From positions 1-10,652 of the forward strand of contig JAZRQA010000066.1 of the NCBI GenBank assembly GCA_045649505.1: 10,652 bases of DNA. The letters run 5' to 3'. The position numbers and the translations under genes are program-made. Positions 1 to 6,608 of this stretch are shown here, in pieces (the stretch's first letter is position 1; each line of letters begins with the position of its first letter). The notes beneath the pieces are model-generated. The model was given only the letters and a program-made list of their open reading frames with translations, did no database searches and was not told the origin of the DNA. The stretch is from SIG587 sp045649505. Lineage in GTDB: Bacteria; Bacillota; Clostridia; Oscillospirales; Acutalibacteraceae.

Positions 1-2
1 AT

Positions 3-142
3 GTAAATAATCCTTGATTATTTACGCCGACATCATTGCAATGAAATAGGTGAAATTATTTTTATAATTTCACGGACAAATTAGAAATTTGTCCGTGAAA
101 AAGCGCAAGTGCGCTTTTTCACCAACCTATATTCATTATAGG
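3..142. repeat. Chain of overlapping palindromes (REP/MITE-like intergenic repeat)
   Basis: Five perfect hairpins lie in succession: 3-12/16-25, 50-59/64-73, 68-82/86-100 (15 bp, 3-nt loop), 95-106/111-122 (12 bp, AAGT loop) and 126-131/137-142. Neighbouring hairpins share arms: TTTCAC at 68-73 belongs to two of them, and GTGAAA at 95-100 to two others, so the folds are mutually exclusive. A direct repeat, AAATAGGT, flanks the core at 44-51 and 147-154. There is no T run placed as in an intrinsic terminator and no coding potential. It resembles a dispersed palindromic repeat, but one copy cannot prove that. It could instead be an attenuator or the end of an upstream transcript. Confidence 0.6.
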
Positions 143-169
143 CAACAAATAGGTAAATACTCTGAGCGG

Positions 170-198
170 TTGACAGGAAATGCATTTAATCGTATAAT
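170..198 (+). promoter_or_regulatory. Consensus sigma-A promoter of the RyR-like membrane protein
   Basis: TTGACA at 170-175, a 17-nt spacer and TATAAT at 193-198 match the housekeeping consensus exactly. Transcription would start near 205, giving a leader of about 60 nt to the chosen start at 267. An exact consensus suggests strong expression unless the palindromes just upstream, or a bound factor, restrain it. Confidence 0.85.
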
Positions 199-266
199 AA
201 ACAATATGTACAGGCTTTTTTAATATGTTTTTTTGCAACTTAACTTTATCTGTCTGGAGGGGCATT

Positions 267-2087
267 ATGGTGTGGACTGTATTTTTAGTTCTGTCGTTAA
301 TTTGTCTGCTTAGTTGTATTATTTTTGCTTATATTAGAAGTAAAACCTCATATAAAAGCGGACGATTGTTAGATCCTTTAAAAATCTTGTTTATTGGTGT
401 AATTTTCTCATCTTTTTTCTTATTTGTACCTATATACATAAATGAATTGTCAACAAACAGCTGCGGAAATTTCGAAGCAGTTTTATTGGCAATTCATCAT
501 ATGATGAAAATGTTTATTGTTGATGCGGATTATGAGATTATTATATCAAATCTTGCGCAAACGCCTGCGTTGATATTTAAAGGGTATACGCTGCTTTTTT
601 TAATTTTAATGTTATTAGCTCCTTTGCTAACCTTCGGATTTGTTTTATCCTTTTTTAAAAATATATCAGCCTATAAACGTTATATATCTCATTTTAATTC
701 AGATGTTTATATTTTTTCCGAGTTAAATGAAAAATCTTTAGCACTTGCCCACAGCTTGTATAAAAACTGCCCGAAGCACCGTTGCCTTGTTTTTACCAAT
801 GTGTGTGAAACTAATCAGGAACAAAATAGCGCACTGGTAGAGGGCGCAAGGGAACTTGGTGCAGTTTGTTTTAAAAAGGATATTGTTGACATTAACTTTT
901 TCTTGCACAACGCAAAAACCGAGTTTCGCTTTTTTACCATTGGTGATAATCAATCCGAAAATGTCAGCAAAGCACTTAAACTGATTGATAAGCTCAAGCA
1001 CAGGGAAAACACTCATCTTTATGTTTTTTCAACTCAGGTTGAGGCGGAAATTTTATTAGCAAATGCTTTTGAAAATATAGAGGGAAACAACGGGGAGACC
1101 TTTCCTCCAAAAATCAAGGTGCGCCGTGTTAATGAGGTGCAATCAGTTGTTTTTCGAAACCTTTACGAGAAAGGCTTTGAAAAAATCTTTTGTAGCGCAC
1201 GCTATGACGAGGGAATAAAAAAAATAAATGCCCTTGTAATCGGCATGGGAAATTTCGGTACCGAAATGACAAAGGCATTATCGTGGTTTTGTCAGATGGA
1301 TGGATTCCGTGTGCAAATTGATTGCTTTGATATAAATAAAAATGCAAACGATATCTTTTGCGCCCTTTGTCCAGGACTAATGGATTCTCAGTTAAACGGC
1401 AATTATGATATTGAAGGAGAAGCAAAGTATAAAATCACCGTGCATTCAGGCGTTGATGTTAATACCAAGACTTTTGAGCAAGCCATATTGGCATTGCCCC
1501 AGACCACATATGTATTTATTGCTTTAGGTGATGATGAAAAGAATATTTCGACCGCAATAAAGCTTCGAGCACTGTTTGAAAAAAGAGTCTACGCGCCTCA
1601 AATACAGGCAATTATATATAATTCCGATAAAAAACAAGCGTTATGTGACATTACAAACTTTAAGGGACAAAGTTATAATATAGATTTTATCGGTGACACA
1701 GATTCCTCTTATTCGCAAGAGGCTATTCTTGAAAGTGATATTGAAAAAAAGGCATTAGAACGTCACCGTAAGTGGGGAAGCGAAAGAGATTTTTGGCAGT
1801 ACGATTACAATTACAAATCATCAATGGCCAGTGCAATTCACAGGGAAATGAAAATTAAATGCTCAATTGCGGGTGCGCAAAAGGCGCCTGAGGACCGTAC
1901 GCAAGATCAATTATGGGCAATACGGATTTTAGAGCATTGTCGGTGGAGTGCTTATATGCGCTCAGAAGGCTACGTTTATAGCGGTGCTGTTGAGAAAAGC
2001 ACAAGAAACGATCTGGCAAAGATGCATAATTGCCTTGTGCCTTTCGGTCAACTGTCTTTAGAAGACAAAGACAAGGATGACGATTGA
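267..2087 (+). CDS. Membrane protein with two Rossmann-like regions and a C-terminal RyR-like domain
   Basis: Predicted 606-residue membrane sensor or transport-associated protein of unknown function. Hydrophobic helices lie near residues 3-23, 39-58 and 108-130; between the last two is a segment (about 61-100) without the TxGYG-type filter of potassium channels. A first Rossmann-like region starts near 146 (DVYIFSELNEKSLALA) and resembles TrkA-N/RCK folds without a clear glycine motif. A second starts near 320 and has GMGNFG at 326-331, a GxGxxG nucleotide-binding loop. The C-terminus (about 548-606) has the pattern H-x-x-W-x-x-x-M-x-x-x-G-Y followed by LVPFGQLSLEDKDKDD, which fits the RyR domain (Pfam PF02026) found in ryanodine receptors and in bacterial conflict or signalling proteins. 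An ATG at 225 is in frame but lacks a ribosome site; GGAGG at 256-260, six bases before ATG 267, decides the start. Domain calls are by eye; the ligand and output are unknown. Confidence 0.75.
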   Translation: MVWTVFLVLSLICLLSCIIFAYIRSKTSYKSGRLLDPLKILFIGVIFSSFFLFVPIYINELSTNSCGNFEAVLLAIHHMMKMFIVDADYEIIISNLAQTPALIFKGYTLLFLILMLLAPLLTFGFVLSFFKNISAYKRYISHFNSDVYIFSELNEKSLALAHSLYKNCPKHRCLVFTNVCETNQEQNSALVEGARELGAVCFKKDIVDINFFLHNAKTEFRFFTIGDNQSENVSKALKLIDKLKHRENTHLYVFSTQVEAEILLANAFENIEGNNGETFPPKIKVRRVNEVQSVVFRNLYEKGFEKIFCSARYDEGIKKINALVIGMGNFGTEMTKALSWFCQMDGFRVQIDCFDINKNANDIFCALCPGLMDSQLNGNYDIEGEAKYKITVHSGVDVNTKTFEQAILALPQTTYVFIALGDDEKNISTAIKLRALFEKRVYAPQIQAIIYNSDKKQALCDITNFKGQSYNIDFIGDTDSSYSQEAILESDIEKKALERHRKWGSERDFWQYDYNYKSSMASAIHREMKIKCSIAGAQKAPEDRTQDQLWAIRILEHCRWSAYMRSEGYVYSGAVEKSTRNDLAKMHNCLVPFGQLSLEDKDKDDD

Positions 2088-2105
2088 TTTTAAATAAAAA
2101 ATAAA

Positions 2106-2163
2106 ATCTCCTGAGATTATTTTGCATTTTGCGGACATAATAATCTCAGGAGATGATTTTTTT
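2106..2163 (+). promoter_or_regulatory. Hairpin that buries a ribosome site, with terminator-like T run
   Basis: A perfect 16-bp inverted repeat (2106-2121 and 2139-2154, 17-nt loop) contains the AGGAG ribosome site (2148-2152) of the next gene in its right arm. Seven T residues follow at 2157-2163. The stem plus T run has the form of an intrinsic terminator for the gene ending at 2087. In any read-through transcript the stem would hide the ribosome site. Which of the two roles matters cannot be read from sequence alone. Confidence 0.65.
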
Positions 2164-2596
2164 GATAGAACAAGATACTGTAAAACTTCTACGCGAATGT
2201 GACGCAGGCGTAAAAATGGGCGTTTCCTCTATTGACGATGTTATCGACTACGTAGGAGACCATAGGTTTAAGGAACTGCTTAATGCCTGTAAGGACGAGC
2301 ACGAAAAATTAAATCGTGAAATTCAGGAATTGCTTAAAAAATACGGGGACGACGGCAAGGAGCCTAACCCCATCGCCAAGGGAATGTCTTGGATGAAAAC
2401 GAATATAAAGCTTAAAATTAACGAGTGTGATGCAACTATTGCAAGCCTTATGACGGATGGCTGCAATATGGGCGTAAAATCATTAAACCGTTACCTTAAT
2501 GAGTATGAAGCAGCAGACGAGGTTTCAAAAGATATAACCAAACGCCTTATAAATCTTGAAGAAAAATTAACTGTAGATATAAGAGAATATCTGTAG
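2162..2596 (+). CDS. Small all-helical, possibly ferritin-like protein
   Basis: A 144-residue, charged, soluble protein with no signal peptide or membrane helix, predicted to form a helical bundle. I recognise the general type from Clostridia, where it is usually left hypothetical or called ferritin-like, but I cannot name a family. Two parts look alike: ECDA at 12-15 recurs at 88-91, and MGVSSIDDVIDYV (19-31) resembles MGVKSLNRYLNEY (103-115), which suggests a duplicated helix pair. Acidic and histidine residues cluster at DEHE (45-48), but a full di-iron ligand set is not evident. The in-frame ATG at 2153 directly abuts AGGAG (2148-2152) and is too close; TTG at 2162 has a 9-nt spacing and gives the expected N-terminus (MIEQDTVKLL). 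It lies 74 bases after the upstream gene, with the hairpin between them. Confidence 0.7.
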   Translation: MIEQDTVKLLRECDAGVKMGVSSIDDVIDYVGDHRFKELLNACKDEHEKLNREIQELLKKYGDDGKEPNPIAKGMSWMKTNIKLKINECDATIASLMTDGCNMGVKSLNRYLNEYEAADEVSKDITKRLINLEEKLTVDIREYL

Positions 2597-2603
2597 AAAG
2601 TTT

Positions 2604-2640
2604 AAAAAGCTTGGGAGGAAACTCCCAAGCTTTTTAATTT
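2604..2640 (+). terminator. Intrinsic terminator after the helical-bundle gene
   Basis: A perfect 14-bp stem (2604-2617 with 2622-2635) is closed by a GAAA tetraloop and ends in TTTTT. It lies 7 bases after the stop at 2596. The A-rich left flank lets it work in the other direction too, for the minus-strand kinase gene whose stop is at 2679. Confidence 0.9.
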
Positions 2641-2678
2641 GTTTTAATATTGTATAAGGCTTGATTTAATGGCTATTC

Positions 2679-3170
2679 TCATTTTAACCGTTTTATTATA
2701 TCGTTCACACAGTCCTCAACACTTAAATTTGTGCAGTCTACCGTAATATCGGCGTATTTTTCATAAAGGGGTGCGCGCTCAATATACAATTCCTCAAGCG
2801 AACAGTCCCTCTCCATTGCAATACCTCTGGTTTTTATGTTCTTTATCCTTTCAGCAAGAAGGGCAGGGGAAAGCTTTAAATAAACGGTGACAGCATTTTC
2901 CTTTAAATTCTTCATTGCGTCACAGCCGTACACCGCACTGCCTCCTGTGGCAATCACGGTGTTTTCATAGGTAAGACCGCTTAAAATTTGATTTTCCGCA
3001 TTTATAAAATAAGCATTACCATATTCCTCAATAATTTCACACAGTGCTTTACCGAACTTACCTTGAATAATAAGGTCGGTATCAATAAAATCCATAAGCA
3101 TACTCTTTGCCAAAAGAACTCCCACTGTGCTTTTGCCGCAACCGGGCATACCAACTAAAACAACGTTCAT
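2679..3170 (-). CDS. Shikimate kinase family protein, divergent substrate site
   Basis: A 163-residue cytoplasmic P-loop kinase of the shikimate kinase (AroK) family, which phosphorylates the 3-hydroxyl of shikimate using ATP in chorismate synthesis. Visible elements are the Walker A loop GMPGCGKST (7-15), the DTD motif (30-32), a glycine loop ATGGSAV (74-80), a lid arginine in TRGIAM (R115) and R132 in the ERAPLYEKYAD motif. Length is normal for the family. Two positions are odd: the usual FRxxE motif, whose arginine binds shikimate, reads FINAE (55-59), and GGG is GGS (76-78). It may therefore use another substrate, or bind shikimate differently, so no gene symbol is given. No other aromatic-pathway gene is nearby; the gene stands alone between its own promoter and a terminator. 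The start is supported by AGGTGAAG about 6 bases upstream. Confidence 0.8.
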   Translation of the reverse strand: MNVVLVGMPGCGKSTVGVLLAKSMLMDFIDTDLIIQGKFGKALCEIIEEYGNAYFINAENQILSGLTYENTVIATGGSAVYGCDAMKNLKENAVTVYLKLSPALLAERIKNIKTRGIAMERDCSLEELYIERAPLYEKYADITVDCTNLSVEDCVNDIIKRLK

Positions 3171-3189
3171 TTTTCTTCACCTATTGTCT

Positions 3190-3218
3190 ATTATATATGA
3201 AAAAATACTTTTTTTCAA
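3190..3218 (-). promoter_or_regulatory. Promoter of the shikimate kinase-like gene
   Basis: Read on the minus strand: TTGAAA (3218-3213), a 17-nt spacer, then TATAAT (3195-3190). Transcription would start near 3183, leaving a very short leader to the start at 3170. It is back to back with the plus-strand promoter at 3237, with 18 bases between the two -35 boxes. Confidence 0.75.
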
Positions 3219-3236
3219 TCTTTATGAGAAAACTAC

Positions 3237-3265
3237 TTGAAAAATGTAAAAAAGAGGTGTATAAT
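3237..3265 (+). promoter_or_regulatory. Promoter of the glycine riboswitch and symporter transcript
   Basis: TTGAAA at 3237-3242, a 17-nt spacer and TATAAT at 3260-3265. The start would fall near 3272, about 20 bases before the first aptamer, giving a leader of roughly 265 nt to the symporter start. Confidence 0.8.
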
Positions 3266-3289
3266 GTTTTAAAATTTAATAATTCTGTA

Positions 3290-3455
3290 TGACGCTTGCA
3301 GGAAATTGCTTTTGCAGCCGAAGGAGTAACACTCTCAGGTTTCCGTGTGGATGAAGACTGTAAGCTGACAGAACTTTGGAGAAGCTCATTAAATTGGGTG
3401 CCGAAGGTGAAATCGCAATTAGCGGGAATCTCTCAGGCAAAAGGACGAAGTAAAT
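3290..3455 (+). ncRNA. Tandem (two-aptamer) glycine riboswitch
   Basis: Two glycine-aptamer cores lie in a row. Aptamer 1 has GCCGAAGG at 3317-3324 and CTCTCAGG at 3332-3339, closed by a P1 helix 3294-3301/3358-3365 (one G-U pair). Aptamer 2 has GCCGAAGG at 3400-3407 and the full signature TCTCTCAGGCAAAAGGAC at 3429-3446, closed by 3373-3378/3446-3451. The GGAGA at 3378-3382 in the linker is also typical. Aptamer 1 lacks the AAAAGGAC segment and instead has TTTCCG and a small CCG/TGG hairpin, a variant I recall from first aptamers in Firmicutes. The downstream gene is a sodium:alanine/glycine symporter, a known target class of this riboswitch. Confidence 0.93.
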
Positions 3456-3460
3456 TTTAT

Positions 3461-3523
3461 CACCTTTTAGGGTGTATTTTGTCTTTGTGTGTGAACCGTG
3501 CTGATTGCACGGTTTTTATTTTT
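3461..3523 (+). terminator. Riboswitch expression platform with intrinsic terminator
   Basis: The stem AACCGTGC (3494-3501) pairs with GCACGGTT (3507-3514) around a TGATT loop and runs into TTTATTTTTT, ending just before the AAGGAGG site at 3525-3531. A short CACC/GGTG hairpin (3461-3464/3471-3474) lies between aptamer and terminator. CTTTGT at 3483-3488 could pair with ACGAAG (3445-3450) from the 3' side of the aptamer 2 P1 helix, which would compete with ligand binding. This suggests control by transcription termination; the direction of control is not settled by the sequence. Glycine-induced shut-off would be usual for a transporter. Confidence 0.8.
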
Positions 3524-3537
3524 TAAGGAGGATTATT

Positions 3538-5082
3538 ATGTTAGACAAAATCGCAGAAATAAACGGTGCCGTCAACGGTGTCGTTTGGGGAATTCCTGGT
3601 CTTGCTCTTCTAATTGGAACGGGTATTATTATGACACTTGCTACTAAGGTGTTTCAGATTTCCCATCTTGGTCATTGGTTTAAAAAGACAATAGGTAGTC
3701 TTTTTAAGAAGGATGTTATCGGGCACAGTAAGGAAAAGGGCTCTATTTCACCTTTCCAGGCTCTTTGTACTGCCCTTGCCGCTACCGTTGGTACAGGTAA
3801 TATCGCGGGTGTTGCCGCCGCTATTTGGGTTGGCGGTGCAGGTGCGGTATTCTGGATGTGGGTTGCTGCCTTCCTCGGTATGATGACTAACTATTCCGAA
3901 AACGTTCTTGGTATGTACTTCCGCCGCAAGAATCCCAATGGCGAATGGTCAGGCGGTGCTATGTACTATTTAAGAGATGGCCTTGGCGGTAAAAAAGGCT
4001 GTAAATGGATAGGCACTGTTCTTGCCGTGCTATTCTCGATATTTACTATGCTGGCTTCTTTCGGTATCGGAAGTATGGGTCAGGTAAATAAAATTGTTGC
4101 CAACGTTGCCGTTGCTTTTGATGTAAAAGCTCTTTCAAGCGTTATGGTGTTTGGTAATATTTCTCTTTATAATATTATAATCGGTGTTATAATTATGGCT
4201 CTTACCGCCCTTATTACATTAGGCGGTCTTAAAAGAATTGCAAGTGTTGCAGAAAAAATTGTTCCCTTTATGGTGGTTCTTTTTGTAGCAGGAAGCCTTG
4301 TTATTATTGGTATAAACTATGACGCAATTATCCCTGCATTTAAGGCTATCTTTGTAAATGCCTTTAAACCCGAAGCCTTTGTAGGCGGCGGTATCGGCGG
4401 TGTTATAGTTGCTGTAACAAACGGATTTAAGCGCGGCGTTTTCTCTAATGAAGCGGGTCTGGGTTCCTCAGTTATGGTTCACTCTAACTCCAACATAAAG
4501 GAGCCTGTTAAACAGGGTATGTGGGGTATATTCGAAGTATTTGCTGATACAATGGTTGTTTGTACCATGACCGCTCTTGTTGTTCTAACATCAGGTGGTC
4601 TTGCAGGCGGTGCATTTAATGTTGAAACAGGTGAAATTGCACAGGGCCTTACCGATGCAACCTTGGTCGGCGGTGCATTTAATGCTGTGTTCCATTGGGG
4701 AAATATAGGTCAAAAGTTTATTGCTATTGCAATGTTCCTCTTTGCCTTTACTACCGTTCTTGGTTGGTCACATTACGGCTCCAAGGCTTGGGAATATCTC
4801 TTTGGCTCAAAAACAACCATTATTTTCAGAATAATTCATGTTTGCACTGTTATCTTCGGCGCAGTACTTTCTTCTTCGCTTGCTTGGGATATCTCCGATA
4901 CCTTTAACGGCCTTATGATGATACCAAACCTTATAGGTGTTGTCGCCTTATCTCCGTTGGTTGTTAAAATCACAAAGAATTATGTAAACCGAAAGTTAAA
5001 GGGCAAGAAAGAAAAAGCAGTTCTTTCTTATGATGAAAAAATTCAGGCGCAGTTGGAAGCTACTTTAGTTGAGGAAGAATAA
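3538..5082 (+). CDS. AGCS-family sodium:alanine/glycine symporter
   Basis: A 514-residue multi-pass membrane protein of the alanine or glycine:cation symporter family (LeuT-like fold), importing small neutral amino acids with sodium. Family signatures are clear: SPFQALCTALAATVGTGNIA (71-90) followed by GVAAAIWVGGAGAVFWMW, and SNEAGLGSS at 303-311. About ten to eleven hydrophobic helices can be seen, and the C-terminus is charged and cytoplasmic-looking, as usual. Length is within the family range. ATG 3538 is chosen because AAGGAGG at 3525-3531 stands 6 bases before it; the frame is open further upstream only through the terminator. The glycine riboswitch in its leader argues that glycine is a physiological substrate, which is inference. 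It has its own terminator and so is probably a single-gene transcript. Confidence 0.93.
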   Translation: MLDKIAEINGAVNGVVWGIPGLALLIGTGIIMTLATKVFQISHLGHWFKKTIGSLFKKDVIGHSKEKGSISPFQALCTALAATVGTGNIAGVAAAIWVGGAGAVFWMWVAAFLGMMTNYSENVLGMYFRRKNPNGEWSGGAMYYLRDGLGGKKGCKWIGTVLAVLFSIFTMLASFGIGSMGQVNKIVANVAVAFDVKALSSVMVFGNISLYNIIIGVIIMALTALITLGGLKRIASVAEKIVPFMVVLFVAGSLVIIGINYDAIIPAFKAIFVNAFKPEAFVGGGIGGVIVAVTNGFKRGVFSNEAGLGSSVMVHSNSNIKEPVKQGMWGIFEVFADTMVVCTMTALVVLTSGGLAGGAFNVETGEIAQGLTDATLVGGAFNAVFHWGNIGQKFIAIAMFLFAFTTVLGWSHYGSKAWEYLFGSKTTIIFRIIHVCTVIFGAVLSSSLAWDISDTFNGLMMIPNLIGVVALSPLVVKITKNYVNRKLKGKKEKAVLSYDEKIQAQLEATLVEEE

Positions 5083-5089
5083 ATATTTT

Positions 5090-5120
5090 AAAGAACGTCG
5101 GTAAACGGCGTTCTTTTTTT
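5090..5120 (+). terminator. Intrinsic terminator of the AGCS symporter gene
   Basis: An 11-bp stem (5090-5100 with 5106-5116, one G-U pair) with a GTAAA loop ends in a seven-T run, 7 bases after the stop. Confidence 0.88.
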
Positions 5121-5130
5121 AAAATAATGA

Positions 5131-5159
5131 TTGTAATAACTGATATATTGTGGTAGAAT
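5131..5159 (+). promoter_or_regulatory. Promoter of the NSS transporter transcript
   Basis: TTGTAA (5131-5136), a 17-nt spacer and TAGAAT (5154-5159), placed right after the preceding terminator. A start near 5166 gives a leader of about 33 nt. No riboswitch is visible, unlike at the neighbouring transporter gene. Confidence 0.65.
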
Positions 5160-5198
5160 AATACCGTTATACAAAGAGGTTTAAAAGGAGTTTTAAAA

Positions 5199-6554
5199 GT
5201 GAGCGAAAAGCGAAGTTCTTTTACAGGCAAATTAGGTTTTGTTCTTGCCGCGGCTGGCTCGGCCGTAGGTCTTGGAAACATATGGAGATTTCCATACCTT
5301 GCCGCAAAGTACGGCGGCGGAATTTTCTTGCTTGTTTATATTATTTTATCAGTAACCTTTGGTTTTGCGCTTATGTGCGCCGAGATTGCCATAGGCAGGA
5401 AAACAGGGCAGAGTGCGATTGGTGCTTTTCGCGCCATTAATAAAAAATACTCGTTTATCGGCGTTATAGCATCGGTTGTTCCCGCAATTATTTTACCCTA
5501 TTACTCGGTAATAGGCGGCTGGGTAACCAAATATTTTGTCGCCTTTGTTTCGGGTGATGCCAAGGCAAGCGCACAGGAAGGATATTTTGAATCCTTTATT
5601 GCAAAAACGGGTGAGCCGGTTTTATGGTTTTGCATTTTTATTGGTTTAACTGCACTTATAGTTCTTTTCGGCGTTGAAAAGGGGATTGAAAAGGTCAGCA
5701 AGGTTATGATGCCCGTGCTTATTGCGTTAACCTTGTTTGTTGCGATTTATACTATGTTTATGCCCGGCGCGATGGACGGTGTTGCCTACTACATTACTCC
5801 CGATTTTTCTAAGTTCTCGGTTACTACCGTGCTTGCAGCAATGGGACAGCTTTTCTATTCAATGTCCCTTGCGATGGGCATTATGATAACCTACGGTTCC
5901 TATATGAAGAAGGATGTAAATCTTGAATCCTCGGTTCATCAAATTGAAATTTTTGATACAGGAATTGCCTTCCTTGCGGGTCTTATGATAATTCCTGCCG
6001 TATTTGCGTTCTCCGGCGGAGACGAGGCGGCACTCGGTAAAGGTCCCAGCCTTATGTTTATAACACTGCCTAAGGTTTTTGAAAGTATGACAGGCGGCAC
6101 TATTATAGGCGCGGCATTCTTTTTGCTTGTATTCTTCGCGGCATTAACCTCCTCTATTTCACTTATGGAAACCGTTGTTTCAATTGTGCGAGATAAAACA
6201 GGCTGGGGTAGACGTACAACCTGCCTTATAGTTTTAATTTTCTGTATTGTAATGGGCCTTTGCTCCTCCTTCGGATTTGGTATCTGGAGCGGCTTTAGTA
6301 TAATGGGTCTTTCCATCCTCGATTTCTTCGACTTTATAAGCAATAGCGTAATAATGCCTATAGTAGCACTTCTTACCTGCATCTTCGTAGGGTATATAAT
6401 TAAGCCGAAAACCATTGAGGAGGAAATAGAAGTTTCCGGAAGGTTCAAAAACAAAAAGCTTTTCGGCGTTGTTATTAAATACATTGCACCTATATGCATT
6501 ATTCTAATTCTTATCTCCTCTGTATTGGATGCTTTAGGAATTGTAAAAATTTAA
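5199..6554 (+). CDS. NSS/SNF (SLC6) family sodium-dependent amino-acid transporter
   Basis: A 451-residue inner-membrane symporter of the neurotransmitter:sodium symporter family, which takes up amino acids with sodium. The N-terminal signature is unmistakable: GFVLAAAGSAVGLGNIWRFP (13-32), the unwound first helix that binds sodium and substrate, followed by the glycine-rich AAKYGGGIFLL and AEIAIGR segments. The length and about eleven helices fit the short bacterial form (MhsT/Tyt1-like) rather than long animal SLC6 proteins. The start is GTG, supported by AAGGAG (5185-5190) eight bases before it. The substrate cannot be read from the sequence; its position after a glycine-controlled symporter makes a small or aromatic amino acid possible but not shown. 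No terminator lies between it and the next gene 54 bases on, so it may share a transcript with the two redox genes. Confidence 0.92.
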   Translation: MSEKRSSFTGKLGFVLAAAGSAVGLGNIWRFPYLAAKYGGGIFLLVYIILSVTFGFALMCAEIAIGRKTGQSAIGAFRAINKKYSFIGVIASVVPAIILPYYSVIGGWVTKYFVAFVSGDAKASAQEGYFESFIAKTGEPVLWFCIFIGLTALIVLFGVEKGIEKVSKVMMPVLIALTLFVAIYTMFMPGAMDGVAYYITPDFSKFSVTTVLAAMGQLFYSMSLAMGIMITYGSYMKKDVNLESSVHQIEIFDTGIAFLAGLMIIPAVFAFSGGDEAALGKGPSLMFITLPKVFESMTGGTIIGAAFFLLVFFAALTSSISLMETVVSIVRDKTGWGRRTTCLIVLIFCIVMGLCSSFGFGIWSGFSIMGLSILDFFDFISNSVIMPIVALLTCIFVGYIIKPKTIEEEIEVSGRFKNKKLFGVVIKYIAPICIILILISSVLDALGIVKI

Positions 6555-6608
6555 AAAGCATAATTTCTATTTAACTTGTGAAAAATATTAAGTGAGGAAT
6601 CATAATAT

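Noticed and set aside
225..266. Longer start (ATG 225) of the RyR-like protein
   Set aside because: It has no ribosome site and lies only about 20 bases after the expected transcript start; GGAGG at 256-260 supports ATG 267.
447..570. Potassium-channel pore in the RyR-like protein
   Set aside because: The segment between the second and third helices has no TxGYG-type filter, so a potassium channel call is not supported.
3296..3526. A 76-residue open frame between the divergent promoters and the symporter
   Set aside because: It overlaps the glycine riboswitch and its terminator, has no ribosome site and no recognisable protein character.
5939..6499. A 186-residue open frame on the minus strand
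   Set aside because: It is antisense to the NSS transporter, whose signatures are clear; no ribosome site or family pattern was seen.
6555..6608. Promoter or terminator between the NSS and FTR-like genes
   Set aside because: No stable hairpin is present, and the only -10-like sequence (CATAAT near 6601) would start transcription inside the gene.
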